A stretch of DNA of 64,000 nucleotides from Torulaspora globosa. Its lineage: Eukaryota; Ascomycota; Saccharomycetes; Saccharomycetales; Saccharomycetaceae. The position numbers and the translations under genes were made by a program. The notes beneath the pieces are model-generated. The model searched no databases and had not been told where the DNA came from. It saw only the letters and a program-made list of their open reading frames with translations. The stretch lies in NCBI RefSeq assembly GCF_014133895.1, contig NC_050734.1, positions 310,001 to 374,000 of the forward strand, given 5' to 3'. Shown here one piece after another: positions 46,897-56,490 of the stretch; position 1 is the stretch's first letter, and every line of letters begins with the position of its first letter.

Positions 46897-48114
46897 ATGA
46901 GAGATGCATCTTCCGAGAGAACGCCGTTGTCTCTGACAGAGCTACCGTTGAATGTTTTGTTCCAAATATTGTGTTTTCTAGAGAGGGAAGAGCTAAGAAA
47001 TGTTGCGAGATGTTGTCGAATGCTGCGAATATTGGCCAACGAAAATCTAATGCTCTCGAATAGTCTGGTGGAACTGCACGGGTGCCGAAATCAGTGGACC
47101 AGGAGATTGTTGTTTGACGTTTTTGATATACTGAATGGGAGCAGAAACCTGCTCATGAAACTGACGCTGGAACACAACGTTTCCGTTTTCGAATCTGTAC
47201 GATATGTCCAGCAGAGGTGTGAATTGGAATGCCAGGCGAGCGGCACGCAGATGCTCTTGCTTCGGAACGAAGAGGAGAACTTTGTGGAACATGTACGAAA
47301 CGCCAACGAGAATAACAGAAAGAACGACGGTAAGATGACCTATCTGAAGATCCTGCAGGGATTTAATAACCTGGCCCTGGCGGCCCGGGACTCTAATAAA
47401 AGTGAAACCATTCAGGAAGAAGTAGAGACGCCGACGAGAAGTGGCGATCCTGTGAGTTACGAACCCGCCCTAGACGAGACAAAAACAGTCTCGCCAGCGG
47501 TGTCAAACTACTCCAAATCATCTGCAGCGTCTATTTTCTCCGATCTTCCGCCTAAACTGTCGAACCGCGGTTGGCATTCGTCGATCTACGAGCTCGAACA
47601 TGTGTCGGACCACACAGATGCCAGCACCTCCGATAGCGACACGTCATCGTCTGCAGATTCGATAGTGCGCTTGAGAAACTCCACCAAAGTGAGAGACAAA
47701 GCAGCACTGTTCGAGAAATTGTTCTCGGAAGACTACGAAGTAAGCAAAAGCCCAAAGAAATGCCGGAAAAAGAAGTCATATGGCGCTTTAGCAGCCACGA
47801 CACGCCCAGACTTGGCGGGATCGCGACCGGCAAGCGGGAAGAGGAGTATATCCCAGGGATATCTCGAAGAGCTCGCGAGGTGTAATCTCGCGTCTCAGCC
47901 CAGCTCTCTTCCCGGTTCCAACGAAGAACAAACCTCGCAAAATCCCATACTCAAATACCAAGATCACGTCCTGAATGAGTACGACGTGGACATAAACACA
48001 TTGGAGGACCAGACCGACAAGAGACGTACAAGGCCCAGAGCCAGAATTTTTCGGAGAAGTAAACTGACCGCTTTTGTTACGGACGACAACAAAATATGCT
48101 ACGAAAAATCCTAA
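46897..48114 (+). CDS. MFB1: MFB1-like F-box protein
   Basis: The N-terminus SLTELPLNVLFQILCFLEREELRNVARCCRMLRILAN is a clear F-box. The remaining sequence is Ser/Asp-rich and lacks obvious substrate-binding repeats, ending in a basic region (KRRTRPRARIFRRSK). From the ATG at 46897 it has 405 residues (yeast Mfb1 465). It lies between GTB1 and BUR2 and is divergent from GTB1, the same relation as YDR219C to YDR221W. Mfb1 sits on the mitochondrial surface and helps shape and position mitochondria, apparently outside a standard SCF role. UCC1, another F-box gene, is 5 kb away. Confidence 0.75.
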   Translation: MRDASSERTPLSLTELPLNVLFQILCFLEREELRNVARCCRMLRILANENLMLSNSLVELHGCRNQWTRRLLFDVFDILNGSRNLLMKLTLEHNVSVFESVRYVQQRCELECQASGTQMLLLRNEEENFVEHVRNANENNRKNDGKMTYLKILQGFNNLALAARDSNKSETIQEEVETPTRSGDPVSYEPALDETKTVSPAVSNYSKSSAASIFSDLPPKLSNRGWHSSIYELEHVSDHTDASTSDSDTSSSADSIVRLRNSTKVRDKAALFEKLFSEDYEVSKSPKKCRKKKSYGALAATTRPDLAGSRPASGKRSISQGYLEELARCNLASQPSSLPGSNEEQTSQNPILKYQDHVLNEYDVDINTLEDQTDKRRTRPRARIFRRSKLTAFVTDDNKICYEKS

Positions 48115-48234
48115 TGGCCCGGAATCGCTGGATCATCCTCCCAGCGTTGCCGTGCCGGTGATCTCAGACCCACTGGCAACTATACGAAGCTTTTATAGTT
48201 ATAATGATGATTTGTTCTTTAACGGTAGTGCGTA

Positions 48235-48242
48235 CACGTGAC
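48235..48242. promoter_or_regulatory. Cbf1-type E-box upstream of BUR2
   Basis: CACGTGAC (reverse of GTCACGTG) lies 128 bp upstream of the BUR2 ATG, in the 255-bp gap after MFB1. Confidence 0.45.
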
Positions 48243-48369
48243 GTAGTAAGGCGTATATTCGTATGGCCAAGACATACGTCAGAAACTCAATCCATTTGAT
48301 GGTTAAAAACCCCAGTTAAGAGGCTTCTTTCGCCGTTGGCATCAAGGTATTCGTTTATTCCGGTAGAGT

Positions 48370-49560
48370 ATGAGTGTTGGAAATGTTCAGAAAGCACCTA
48401 CTGGGCCAAACAAGCCGGCAGAACGGTCAAAATCCAACGGTGCTGAGGAACCAAAGTCACAGTTCAATCCAAGGCTGCTGTGGCCGGATATGATCAAGAT
48501 ACCGGACAATCCATGGACTTTTACTTGCAAAGAAGTTATAGAAAAGCTTGGAACAAACCCGCAGGCTACAGCAGAGATGAAGCGTTGCATGGAAAAATGT
48601 CTGATTTACTTTTACACGGTTAAGAAGAAACTAAACCTGCTTGATCACACTTATACCGCTGCCTGTATCCTGTTCTTCCGCTATTGGTTCGTTTACGGGC
48701 TGCCGCACACGCTCACGGACTGTATTCACGTTTCTCAGGCTATCCTGGTGACAGCGTGCAAGACTATGGAGAACAATCGACCCATCGACGCATACGTGAA
48801 GGCGACATGCGAGTTTCTAGTCAAAGATTTGAGCGGTTTGAGGACAAAACAGAACATGGATAAGCTGCGGTGGGACGTGAGAGACAGACTGGTCGAGAGC
48901 GAGAAGGCGATTTTGTGCTCGTTTGGCTTTGATCTGAATATTGAAAATCCCAAGGATCTGATCGAAGAGATGTTCAGCGGATACTATCGTTTCAACAGAG
49001 ATTACGATCTTCCAGAAGAGTTCAAACTCGTGTTCCCGAAGATCCTCCAGGAAGCCAGGAACTTCATCGTTCAGGCGGTGACTCAGCCAGTGTCGCTGCT
49101 TTGCGATGGCTACACGTTCATTGCGCTGTCGCTTATATACTGTGGGCTGCAGTTCAAAAAGCTGGTTGATAAGGATTTCAGGTTTCCAGCAAACTTCTTC
49201 TCAGACAAGTTCCCCGTAGCGGTCACGGCGCAGAGATTTGAGGAGATCTTCACAGATTATCGCATAATCGAGGAGAATTTCTTTGATCTGAAGAGCAACA
49301 AGGGAGACAAACTGGAGATCTCAGCCGCTGACATAAACAGCGTTATCCAGGAGCCCGAAGTTCCGGAAGAATGCCCGTCGGCGGCCGCGAACCCGTATGA
49401 TTATGAGCTGATGAAATCCGGAGAAGTGAAACAGGAGCTGATAGATCATATAGAGAAGAGGGTGCAGGAGCTATTCGATAGAACAGTCATGGAGGTTAAG
49501 AAAAGGTCGTCAGAGAATCCATCGGAGGTGGAGCCCGCTGTCAAGAAAGCTAAAATATGA
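48370..49560 (+). CDS. BUR2: BUR2, cyclin of the Bur1-Bur2 kinase
   Basis: Bur2 activates Bur1, a CDK9-like kinase that phosphorylates Spt5 and the Pol II linker for elongation. The 396 residues (yeast 395) contain a cyclin box (about 65-200, with [19 protein letters not shown] and [24 protein letters not shown]) and a second cyclin-like fold to about 300. A charged tail ends in a nuclear-type basic motif (VKKAKI). The neighbour MFB1 is on the same strand. Position next to the YLR224W-YLR225C group matches YLR226W. Confidence 0.94.
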   Translation: MSVGNVQKAPTGPNKPAERSKSNGAEEPKSQFNPRLLWPDMIKIPDNPWTFTCKEVIEKLGTNPQATAEMKRCMEKCLIYFYTVKKKLNLLDHTYTAACILFFRYWFVYGLPHTLTDCIHVSQAILVTACKTMENNRPIDAYVKATCEFLVKDLSGLRTKQNMDKLRWDVRDRLVESEKAILCSFGFDLNIENPKDLIEEMFSGYYRFNRDYDLPEEFKLVFPKILQEARNFIVQAVTQPVSLLCDGYTFIALSLIYCGLQFKKLVDKDFRFPANFFSDKFPVAVTAQRFEEIFTDYRIIEENFFDLKSNKGDKLEISAADINSVIQEPEVPEECPSAAANPYDYELMKSGEVKQELIDHIEKRVQELFDRTVMEVKKRSSENPSEVEPAVKKAKI

Positions 49561-49879
49561 TCTCCGGCGCCACAGAATTACATAGTTTAGCAAGCCAGTG
49601 GGCCTTATAGCACTTGATTGGTGTCTTTAAAGGCTAAAATGGTTTAACATTGAATCGAAGTGAAGAGACCGGGTAACAGAGATAATCTAGGCTGAAGGGA
49701 AGTAAATCAGGTTGATTGAGGGAGTCGAGAAGGAAGACTGTAATTCAACAAGAGTATAGTGGTCCAAAATCCTCATTCAGGGTGAGTTAGCCATCCCGAT
49801 AGCTTATATTCCACGTAGGTGTATTTTTTCCCGCTCTCTGGCAGGTTACCTACTGGAATCGAACGACTGGTTAGGGGTA
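49561..49879. promoter_or_regulatory. BUR2 3' flank and DOA4 promoter
   Basis: A 319-bp gap between two co-directional genes. I see no TATA consensus, no proteasome-associated element (GGTGGCAAA) and no RNA gene. A synteny breakpoint relative to the BUR2 region of S. cerevisiae lies here, since DOA4/UBP5 belong to other segments there. Confidence 0.4.
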
Positions 49880-52800
49880 ATGGTTGCTAATTGCGATAAA
49901 GAGGTGTCATTCACGCCAGAATATTCGAATGAGCTACTGGGGTTTATTCAAAATACATATGAAGAACACATCAAGCATTCCTACGCGCATTTGAAGCTCG
50001 AAAAACTGCTAGATCTGCTGGAGCATACGGAATATCTGTTTGAATCTTACGTGGAGTTTTTGCAGGAGAAAAATAGTCAGGATGCTTTGACAGCATTCAC
50101 TATTGGTTGCTATTATCTGTACTTAGTGGTTCCTCAATCGATCCAGTTTCAGACAAGGAACAAGTCATACAGCATCTTTAATGATCTGAAGAAAATGTAC
50201 GAGAACCAAGCAAACATGACTAATGTCCTTCTGATGGTAAAGGATGAGGTTGATGGGATCTTGGACAAAAGTGCTAGAGATCTGAACGAGTTTCAACGAA
50301 GTATAACCAGGAAAAGAGCGTATTCGGTTCCCGACCGCCAATTGGCGAAGAGTTTGGCAAATCTGAAGATATCTGACAATCCGCTACCTGAGGCTGTACA
50401 GCAAACTGATGCCAAACTCGAACATGGCAATGCTGAGACGGAGAAAGCTCCTGATGAAGATACCACGCAAGTTTGGACCGCACCTTCGCTGGAGCCCAAT
50501 GATCAGCTGAAGCTTGCATTGGACCCGGCACCTCTGTCGCCCTCGCTCATGTCTTTGGATCGGCCTTTGGAAACTGATCAGTCTGATGCCACCTCTCTTC
50601 AACGGCATAGTGTGTCAAGACTGAGGCAAGGGAGTGTACCTACGAAACCAGCAAGCCATTTACCGGATGGAGTAGCTCGCGAAAATCCAGATAGCATGGT
50701 TTTCTTTGAGCAAGACGGTGCAAACGAGAATTTCTGGAGCGCCAACGTTGACAGACAGCACACGCATCGGAAAGACTCCTACCATTCAGTCTACATGTTT
50801 GAGGGAGAGGGAGACGAGCATTCTGACTCAATCTCGGATAGTTTGATACAAACCTTAGAAAGGTTACAAAAACAGAGCATAATTACAGCACCTGAGCTTT
50901 TCGCTATTCTGTCGTCCCCTGAGGAACGCGGCAAGCTTTTGCTAATTGATCTAAGATTATCAAAGAGATCTAGGGTTAATCATATTGTGGCGCCCTATAC
51001 AGTTGAGATTGACCCCAGGGACCTGTGGAACGCCCAAACTAAAACACCGGTATCCAGCTCGGTTGCACTGGACCACATCATTAAAAAATCTGCATTTCTT
51101 GAAAGAGGATCTTTCGAGTACATTGTGTACTATACTGACATGCGAACTTACATGACTGTCAATTTTGATTACATGTTCACATTATTCTATTTGCTAACTT
51201 CCCCACCAACGGTAAATTTGAAAAGCCTTCCCACACACTTGCTTGGAGGATATGAAAAATGGAAAAAGCTGATGAAGAATTACTCAACTAACTACAATAT
51301 CGAATTGGGTGATTACATATATCGACCGTATGGTGAGCTGAAGAAGAGCGCTCTTGAAGGCGGTGATAGCAAATCTCCGGAAATGCCCCCATGGAAGCCT
51401 CCTGCCGTGCCGCTGCGCATAAGAAAGCGCCCTCCACCACCTTCATCTTTGAGCATGCCATCTGAAGAGGGTCTTCCAGCGCCACCTCCGGTGCCGCCGA
51501 AGATTTCGCTAGATCGCGGTAGAGAGTCCGAATCCAGTTTGCCCGAACATGGATTGACGGTGGACTCCGACCCATCGAAATCATCCAAAAAGTTGGCTCG
51601 ATCTACTGGTGTGTCGCATCCACCAAACAATCAACAGTATTGGCGCCTGCAAAGACATTATTCAATTCCAACTATAGAAAAAAGTTCGAACACATATGTT
51701 TCTCTTTCAATTACTGGGTTAAGGAATTTAGGTAATACATGTTACATCAACGGAATGCTACAGTGCCTTTTCGCCACCACAAAATTTAGAGATCTGTTCA
51801 TTTCGGGGAAGTACGAAACTTTTCTCAATCAGAATTTCAAGAACCAACCTCAATTGTCCAAGTCTTTCAGCATACTGTTTAAGAAGATGTACATCAATGG
51901 CGGATGCTCAGTGGTACCGACTGGCTTTTTGAAGGTGCTAAATTATCTCAGACCTGACCTAAGAATTCCGGATGACCAACAGGACACTCAAGAGTTTCTA
52001 ATGGTAGTACTTGATCGATTGCATGATGAGTTATCGAATCAGGCTCTTGTGGCTGACGAATATCCTGACCTACTTCTCTACGACCAAGAGCGCATGAATG
52101 TGCAGAGCAAAGAATATAAGAAATGGTTTGAAGAGCACGTTATTGGAAATGGTCTTGCTCCTATCGATCACATTTTTCAAGGACAGATAGAAAACACTCT
52201 AGAATGTCAGCGGTGTGGCAATTCTTCTTATAGTCACTCGACTTTTTATGTTTTATCGCTGGCGATGCCAAAGCCGTCATCTTCAACATTTTCGAGATCT
52301 AAGCGGGTGAAACTAGAAGACTGCATTAATATGTTCACTAGTGAAGAGATACTGTCGGGAGAAAATGCCTGGAATTGTCCAAATTGTTGCGGTCCACTTA
52401 ATGCTGCAAGCAACTCCAAGAAATCTAAAAAAAGGAAGAAGCTGGATTATGGGGGAGAGTCTCACAGCAAAAGCAGCATATTCAAGCTACATTCGAAAAG
52501 AAGCAGATCTAAATCTCCGTTCAGAGTGCTGGGTGGTACCAGGTCTCTCATGGGTGATAGAAAGCCAAAAGAACTGACAAGCAAGAAAACTTTAAACTTT
52601 ATTGTAGTACCCCCGGTGTTAGTGATTCATCTCTCAAGATTTTACTACGATCTGACCAAAAAGAATGATACTATCATCTCCTATCCACTGATTCTGAATA
52701 TTGTTCTGAAAAACAACGAGGTTGCTAAATACAGATTGTACGGGGTTGTCAACCATTCTGGTAACCTGATAAGCGGTCATTATACATCTTTGGTTAACAA

Positions 52801-52960
52801 AGACCCAATGCATAGACTTGACAAGGGATGGCAGAAATGGTACTACTTTGACGACGAGATCGTCAAAGAAGAGACCAATCATGGTAACCTAGAGCAAGGC
52901 GTGATAAAAGTCTCTAGTGCTGACGTTTACGTATTATTTTATGAGCGCTTAGATAACTAG
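49880..52960 (+). CDS. DOA4: DOA4/UBP5-type ubiquitin-specific protease
   Basis: The 1026-residue protein (Doa4 926, Ubp5 805) has an N-terminal helical region, a rhodanese-like domain at about residues 340-480, a Pro-rich linker (about 510-545, with PPPPSS and PAPPPVPPK) and a USP catalytic domain from about 610. The Cys box GLRNLGNTCYINGMLQC has Cys621 and the His box NHSGNLISGHYTSLV has His967. A zinc-type CxxC pair (CQRCGNSS and CPNCCGP) is present. Doa4 strips ubiquitin from cargo at ESCRT-III on endosomes; Ubp5 is its paralog. The single gene is their ancestor. A YPLIL segment lies where Doa4 has its Bro1-binding YPFL motif, but is not identical. Confidence 0.92.
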   Translation: MVANCDKEVSFTPEYSNELLGFIQNTYEEHIKHSYAHLKLEKLLDLLEHTEYLFESYVEFLQEKNSQDALTAFTIGCYYLYLVVPQSIQFQTRNKSYSIFNDLKKMYENQANMTNVLLMVKDEVDGILDKSARDLNEFQRSITRKRAYSVPDRQLAKSLANLKISDNPLPEAVQQTDAKLEHGNAETEKAPDEDTTQVWTAPSLEPNDQLKLALDPAPLSPSLMSLDRPLETDQSDATSLQRHSVSRLRQGSVPTKPASHLPDGVARENPDSMVFFEQDGANENFWSANVDRQHTHRKDSYHSVYMFEGEGDEHSDSISDSLIQTLERLQKQSIITAPELFAILSSPEERGKLLLIDLRLSKRSRVNHIVAPYTVEIDPRDLWNAQTKTPVSSSVALDHIIKKSAFLERGSFEYIVYYTDMRTYMTVNFDYMFTLFYLLTSPPTVNLKSLPTHLLGGYEKWKKLMKNYSTNYNIELGDYIYRPYGELKKSALEGGDSKSPEMPPWKPPAVPLRIRKRPPPPSSLSMPSEEGLPAPPPVPPKISLDRGRESESSLPEHGLTVDSDPSKSSKKLARSTGVSHPPNNQQYWRLQRHYSIPTIEKSSNTYVSLSITGLRNLGNTCYINGMLQCLFATTKFRDLFISGKYETFLNQNFKNQPQLSKSFSILFKKMYINGGCSVVPTGFLKVLNYLRPDLRIPDDQQDTQEFLMVVLDRLHDELSNQALVADEYPDLLLYDQERMNVQSKEYKKWFEEHVIGNGLAPIDHIFQGQIENTLECQRCGNSSYSHSTFYVLSLAMPKPSSSTFSRSKRVKLEDCINMFTSEEILSGENAWNCPNCCGPLNAASNSKKSKKRKKLDYGGESHSKSSIFKLHSKRSRSKSPFRVLGGTRSLMGDRKPKELTSKKTLNFIVVPPVLVIHLSRFYYDLTKKNDTIISYPLILNIVLKNNEVAKYRLYGVVNHSGNLISGHYTSLVNKDPMHRLDKGWQKWYYFDDEIVKEETNHGNLEQGVIKVSSADVYVLFYERLDN

Positions 52961-53149
52961 GACTAAAGCATAACTACTTAGTAATTATTTCCTGCATAAT
53001 ATTTTCGACTCTGCCAGGTTTCTAATGGGAGCCGGTGGACACTGATTAATGTTAGCGTTAAGAATGTATATATTCAACTGATTAACTACATACGAGTTGT
53101 GGTGAATAGCAGTACAAGATATTTACTCCATTATCATTTCATTAGCATT

Positions 53150-55084
53150 TCAAACACCAAAAGTCTTGATGTACTCTTTAGACTTCCCGATTTCATCTTT
53201 TCTTCTACTGGAGTCCCAACCCAGCTTGTCCCCCATGACCTTCACTGTGCCTTCAACAGCATCCAGGGCCTGTCTAGCGTCGAGGAATGCAAACCTTGTT
53301 CTTCTTAGCAGGAAATCCAAAGCAGTTCTGGTATACTCATAGTCAATAGAGTAGAGGAGCTCACCAATGGTGAAAGGGTAACGGAACGAATCGAAGTTAA
53401 CATTTCCATACACAGTAACATTTTCCCTTCCGCCAAAGGTAACAGGTAATTGATTTCTTTCATCCTCTTTAAACAATTCACAGATCAATGGAGCCCTGGT
53501 ACCATAATTTTCGGATAGGTGTTTGGACATGGCACCGGATAGATGGTACTTCTGAGCCAGCAAGGCTTGCAAATTGGGCGTCCAATTCTCCGCTCCAGCC
53601 AACTTCAATTTTTTAGTAATGCATGGCTTGACATCGAAGTTGCCCACTTTGACAACTTCGTTGATCGTCTCTTCTGCCATCTCTCTGTAGGTAGTCCACT
53701 TACCGCCAGCTATGGTGACCATGCCGTTATCTGTCGTAAAGCACAAGTGGGATCTAACTAGACCTTGCGTGGCTCCACCGGAGTTTTTAGTTTTCTTTCT
53801 TGGGTCGAGCACCAAAGGTCTGATGCCAGCCCAAGCACTTAGCACGTCCTCTCTCTTGACCGGGAACTTGATGTAGTGTTGCAATTCTTGTAGAATATCC
53901 TGAATATCAGACTCTGCAGCGGTTGGATTCTGAGGAATCTGCTTCATTGGAATATCCGTCGTACCAGCAAGCACCTTACCTTGCCATGGCAAGAAGAACA
54001 TGACTCTGCCATCGGAAGTCTTGACATCCAACAGCCCCATTTCCCTTGGACAATAGAAAGAAGGCAGGACAATGTGCACCCCAGCAGAAGGGACCACCAT
54101 GTTAGGGTTCTGTACCGCCACTTCCGTTGCTACCGTAGCATTTGGACTCTGTTTCACGGGATCAGGCAAGCCATCCGGGTTCTTGTCCATCTGCAACAGG
54201 CGATCACTGTAAGGCCCCGTGGCATTCACGGTCACCTTAGCACGAACTGTGTACTGTTCGCCCGTCTCGCGGTTGGTTACTAACGCTCCCTGCACTTTAC
54301 CCGTCGTCTTGTCCTTGATCAGCTGGTTCACCTCCATGTAATTCAACACAGTGGCACCGTTTTCAATTGCCGTGATGGCCAGCGCTGCGTTCATCCGTGA
54401 ATCGTTGAACGACCCATCGTGATACACCAGTCCGGCTTTCAAGACTGTTGAATCCAGCATTGGTGCTATATCCGATGCCTGTCTCTTACTCAACAAGTAG
54501 GAGCTCTTCAAGTTCTGCGAGCCTGCGAACAGGTCGTACATCTTGCAGCCAACGTAGAAGTACGGAACCTGCCAGTAACTGTACACCGGGATCATGATCG
54601 GAAGAATCTTGCACAGGTGCGGCGCCGTGTTCAACATGTGGCCCCTCTCGTTCAACGCCTCCACCACAAGGTCCAACTGCGCCTTCGACAGCTCAAAGAA
54701 CGCCTTCTCCAAGTATCTAACCCCTCCATGCGCCATCTTGGTCGATTTCGACGACGTCCCGGACGCAAAATCGTTCATCTCCACCAACGCAACGTTCAAA
54801 CCTCTCGTAGACGCATCCAACGCACAACCGGTGCCCGTGGCACCGCCACCAATCACCAGCACATCAAACTCGTCCGTCTTGGACAGTTTCGACAACAAGT
54901 CCTTCCTCGAAGGCAATTTAACGTCCGGTATATCCACCGGCGACCGCATAGCAACGTCATTTGCGATCATCTGCTCTTCCCACCGCTCCTTATACTTCAC
55001 ACCGGCCACCACGCCCGCCGTAGCCACGGCTCCAGTCACTGCCAGAGCTCTAGGCAAGAACAACCTTCCAGCTCGCGCAAACAT
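53150..55084 (-). CDS. GUT2: GUT2, FAD-dependent mitochondrial glycerol-3-phosphate dehydrogenase
   Basis: Gut2 oxidises glycerol-3-phosphate to dihydroxyacetone phosphate on the outer face of the inner membrane and passes electrons to ubiquinone. The 644 residues (yeast 649) have a basic targeting segment and a hydrophobic anchor (about 10-30), then the FAD dinucleotide-binding motif VIGGGATGTGCALDASTRG, the KSTKMAHGGVRYLEKAF block and the substrate region VFFLPWQGKVLAGTTDIP-like sequence. The C-terminal helical domain is complete. It is convergent with DOA4 and followed upstream by IMP2', as YIL155C-YIL154C. CCAAT boxes lie in the promoter. Confidence 0.96.
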   Translation of the reverse strand: MFARAGRLFLPRALAVTGAVATAGVVAGVKYKERWEEQMIANDVAMRSPVDIPDVKLPSRKDLLSKLSKTDEFDVLVIGGGATGTGCALDASTRGLNVALVEMNDFASGTSSKSTKMAHGGVRYLEKAFFELSKAQLDLVVEALNERGHMLNTAPHLCKILPIMIPVYSYWQVPYFYVGCKMYDLFAGSQNLKSSYLLSKRQASDIAPMLDSTVLKAGLVYHDGSFNDSRMNAALAITAIENGATVLNYMEVNQLIKDKTTGKVQGALVTNRETGEQYTVRAKVTVNATGPYSDRLLQMDKNPDGLPDPVKQSPNATVATEVAVQNPNMVVPSAGVHIVLPSFYCPREMGLLDVKTSDGRVMFFLPWQGKVLAGTTDIPMKQIPQNPTAAESDIQDILQELQHYIKFPVKREDVLSAWAGIRPLVLDPRKKTKNSGGATQGLVRSHLCFTTDNGMVTIAGGKWTTYREMAEETINEVVKVGNFDVKPCITKKLKLAGAENWTPNLQALLAQKYHLSGAMSKHLSENYGTRAPLICELFKEDERNQLPVTFGGRENVTVYGNVNFDSFRYPFTIGELLYSIDYEYTRTALDFLLRRTRFAFLDARQALDAVEGTVKVMGDKLGWDSSRRKDEIGKSKEYIKTFGV

Positions 55085-55431
55085 CTCTTGTTGGTCTCTT
55101 CAATACACCACACAACAAAGCCGGCTCTCCAGAGTCAAACAGCTGCCAAACGCCTCCAATATATACCAACTATGCCAACTCGTGGCCTCGATCGCTCACA
55201 TCCAATCGTCATTAGCTTTATTCTACGGCCCCTCGATCCTTTTGCTGTGTGTGCCGGGGCGAACGGAGAGGGCGGTGTGCTGTGCTTGGCGAAAAAGCCA
55301 GCCAATGAAGGTATAAGAAGGAGCAGAAAGCAGCGGAAAGCGAGCGACAGAGTCACGGAGATGACTCAATGCTTCCGGAGCAGGTAGCTGTGCCCTCGTA
55401 GACGGTTGTGTGAAAAAATCAGCCTCGTAGC
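55085..55431 (-). promoter_or_regulatory. GUT2 promoter
   Basis: The 347-bp region holds a TATATAT run (minus strand, 55159-55165), 75 bp upstream of GUT2, three CCAAT boxes on plus (55156-55160, 55202-55206, 55302-55306) and a stress-response CCCCT (55229-55233). CCAAT boxes suit a respiratory gene under Hap2/3/4/5. IMP2' ends at its far side. Confidence 0.6.
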
Positions 55432-56490
55432 TCACTCGGAGATGCCTTTCTTCTTGGATCGCTTGAGCTTCTTGCGGATGACCAGCGTGGGAACGGAGCA
55501 GACAAAGTTCTGGAGCGAGGAGAGGATCATCGAGAGAGAGCAGCACAGTGCGATCGGTTGTAGGGCGTAGATCATCTCGGTGAGCAGCTGCTTCGGGAAC
55601 GGGTGCTGCAGCGAGAGCACGACGACGTCGAGGTCCTCGATGACGGCGCCGACGCAGTCGAACATGTACATGACGTGCTTCTTGATGGAGGCGACGTTCT
55701 CGGAAAGGGCTGTCGCGGCGCTGGAGAGGTGCTGGTTGTCCCAGTGGACGATGTAGAGAGTGTCGCCGTTGCCGATCAGCGAGCCCATCACGTAGGTGAG
55801 CGCGTAGTTCGACTCGCTGGTGAGGTCCGCACAGAGTATGTACGATCTTGTGGTGGTGGAGCCCTTGCCCTTGGAGACCAGCTCGATGGCTCGGCGGTAG
55901 CCGCCGGCCAGCGAGGTCTCCTGCACCCCCTCTGTCTCGCGGCCCTGGTTGGCCGCGACGTACTGGCGGATCCACGGTCTGCTGGACTCGAGCACTTCGT
56001 TGAGACTCACCACGAAGTTGGGGAGCACTTTCATGCCCTGGTCGTAGTCGAACTCTTCGTCGATGTCGACGTCGTTGTCGACATCGGTCACTTGCTCCTC
56101 GTCGGAGAGCTCTTCGTCGCCGCTGTCCTCCTCGTCGCTGGCGTCGCTGCCAAGCTCCGACGTGCTGGCATCCTCCTGGCTCGGCTGCAGTCGCATCGAC
56201 GGATCCCGTCTCAGCACCGTCCATTTCAGGAACTCCTCCTCGGCGATTATACTAGAGACCCTGCTTCTCGACCGCGAGCGACTGGTCGATGCGTTCAGAC
56301 CAGGCCCATTTCTCATCTTGGTACGCGACCGGCCTCTCGCTAGCTGTTCCGAGTCGAACTGTACGCCACCAGATCCCTGGCCAGTGCCGGTAGCGCTGCC
56401 CTCGCTCTTCGCCACCCCTCCGCTGTTCAACCGCGTCTGTGTTCCATCAGTGCCCGTCAGCAGTATACTCTTATGGCCCGGTAAACTCAT
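55432..56490 (-). CDS. IMP2: IMP2', transcriptional regulator of stress and sugar-use genes
   Basis: The 352-residue protein (yeast 346) begins HKSILLTGTDGTQTRLNSGG, has the block EEEFLKWTVLRRDPSMRL, an acidic Asp/Glu/Ser stretch (about 130-160) and FDYDQGMKVLPNFVVSLNEVL. It ends in a folded-looking C-terminal half with ALTYVMGSLIGNGDTLYIVHW and a basic LKRSKKKGISE tail. Imp2' (YIL154C) affects maltose/galactose use and resistance to bleomycin and oxidative damage. The C-terminal half has the strand-helix pattern of universal stress protein domains. Its neighbours GUT2 and RRD1 equal YIL155C and YIL153W. The gene is clearly G+C-rich. Confidence 0.9.
   Translation of the reverse strand: MSLPGHKSILLTGTDGTQTRLNSGGVAKSEGSATGTGQGSGGVQFDSEQLARGRSRTKMRNGPGLNASTSRSRSRSRVSSIIAEEEFLKWTVLRRDPSMRLQPSQEDASTSELGSDASDEEDSGDEELSDEEQVTDVDNDVDIDEEFDYDQGMKVLPNFVVSLNEVLESSRPWIRQYVAANQGRETEGVQETSLAGGYRRAIELVSKGKGSTTTRSYILCADLTSESNYALTYVMGSLIGNGDTLYIVHWDNQHLSSAATALSENVASIKKHVMYMFDCVGAVIEDLDVVVLSLQHPFPKQLLTEMIYALQPIALCCSLSMILSSLQNFVCSVPTLVIRKKLKRSKKKGISE

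Noticed and set aside
55223..56343. Long alternative frames over IMP2' on both strands
   Set aside because: Composition is Arg/Gly/His- or Val/Asp-rich as expected from out-of-frame reading of a G+C-rich acidic gene; IMP2' itself matches its family end to end.
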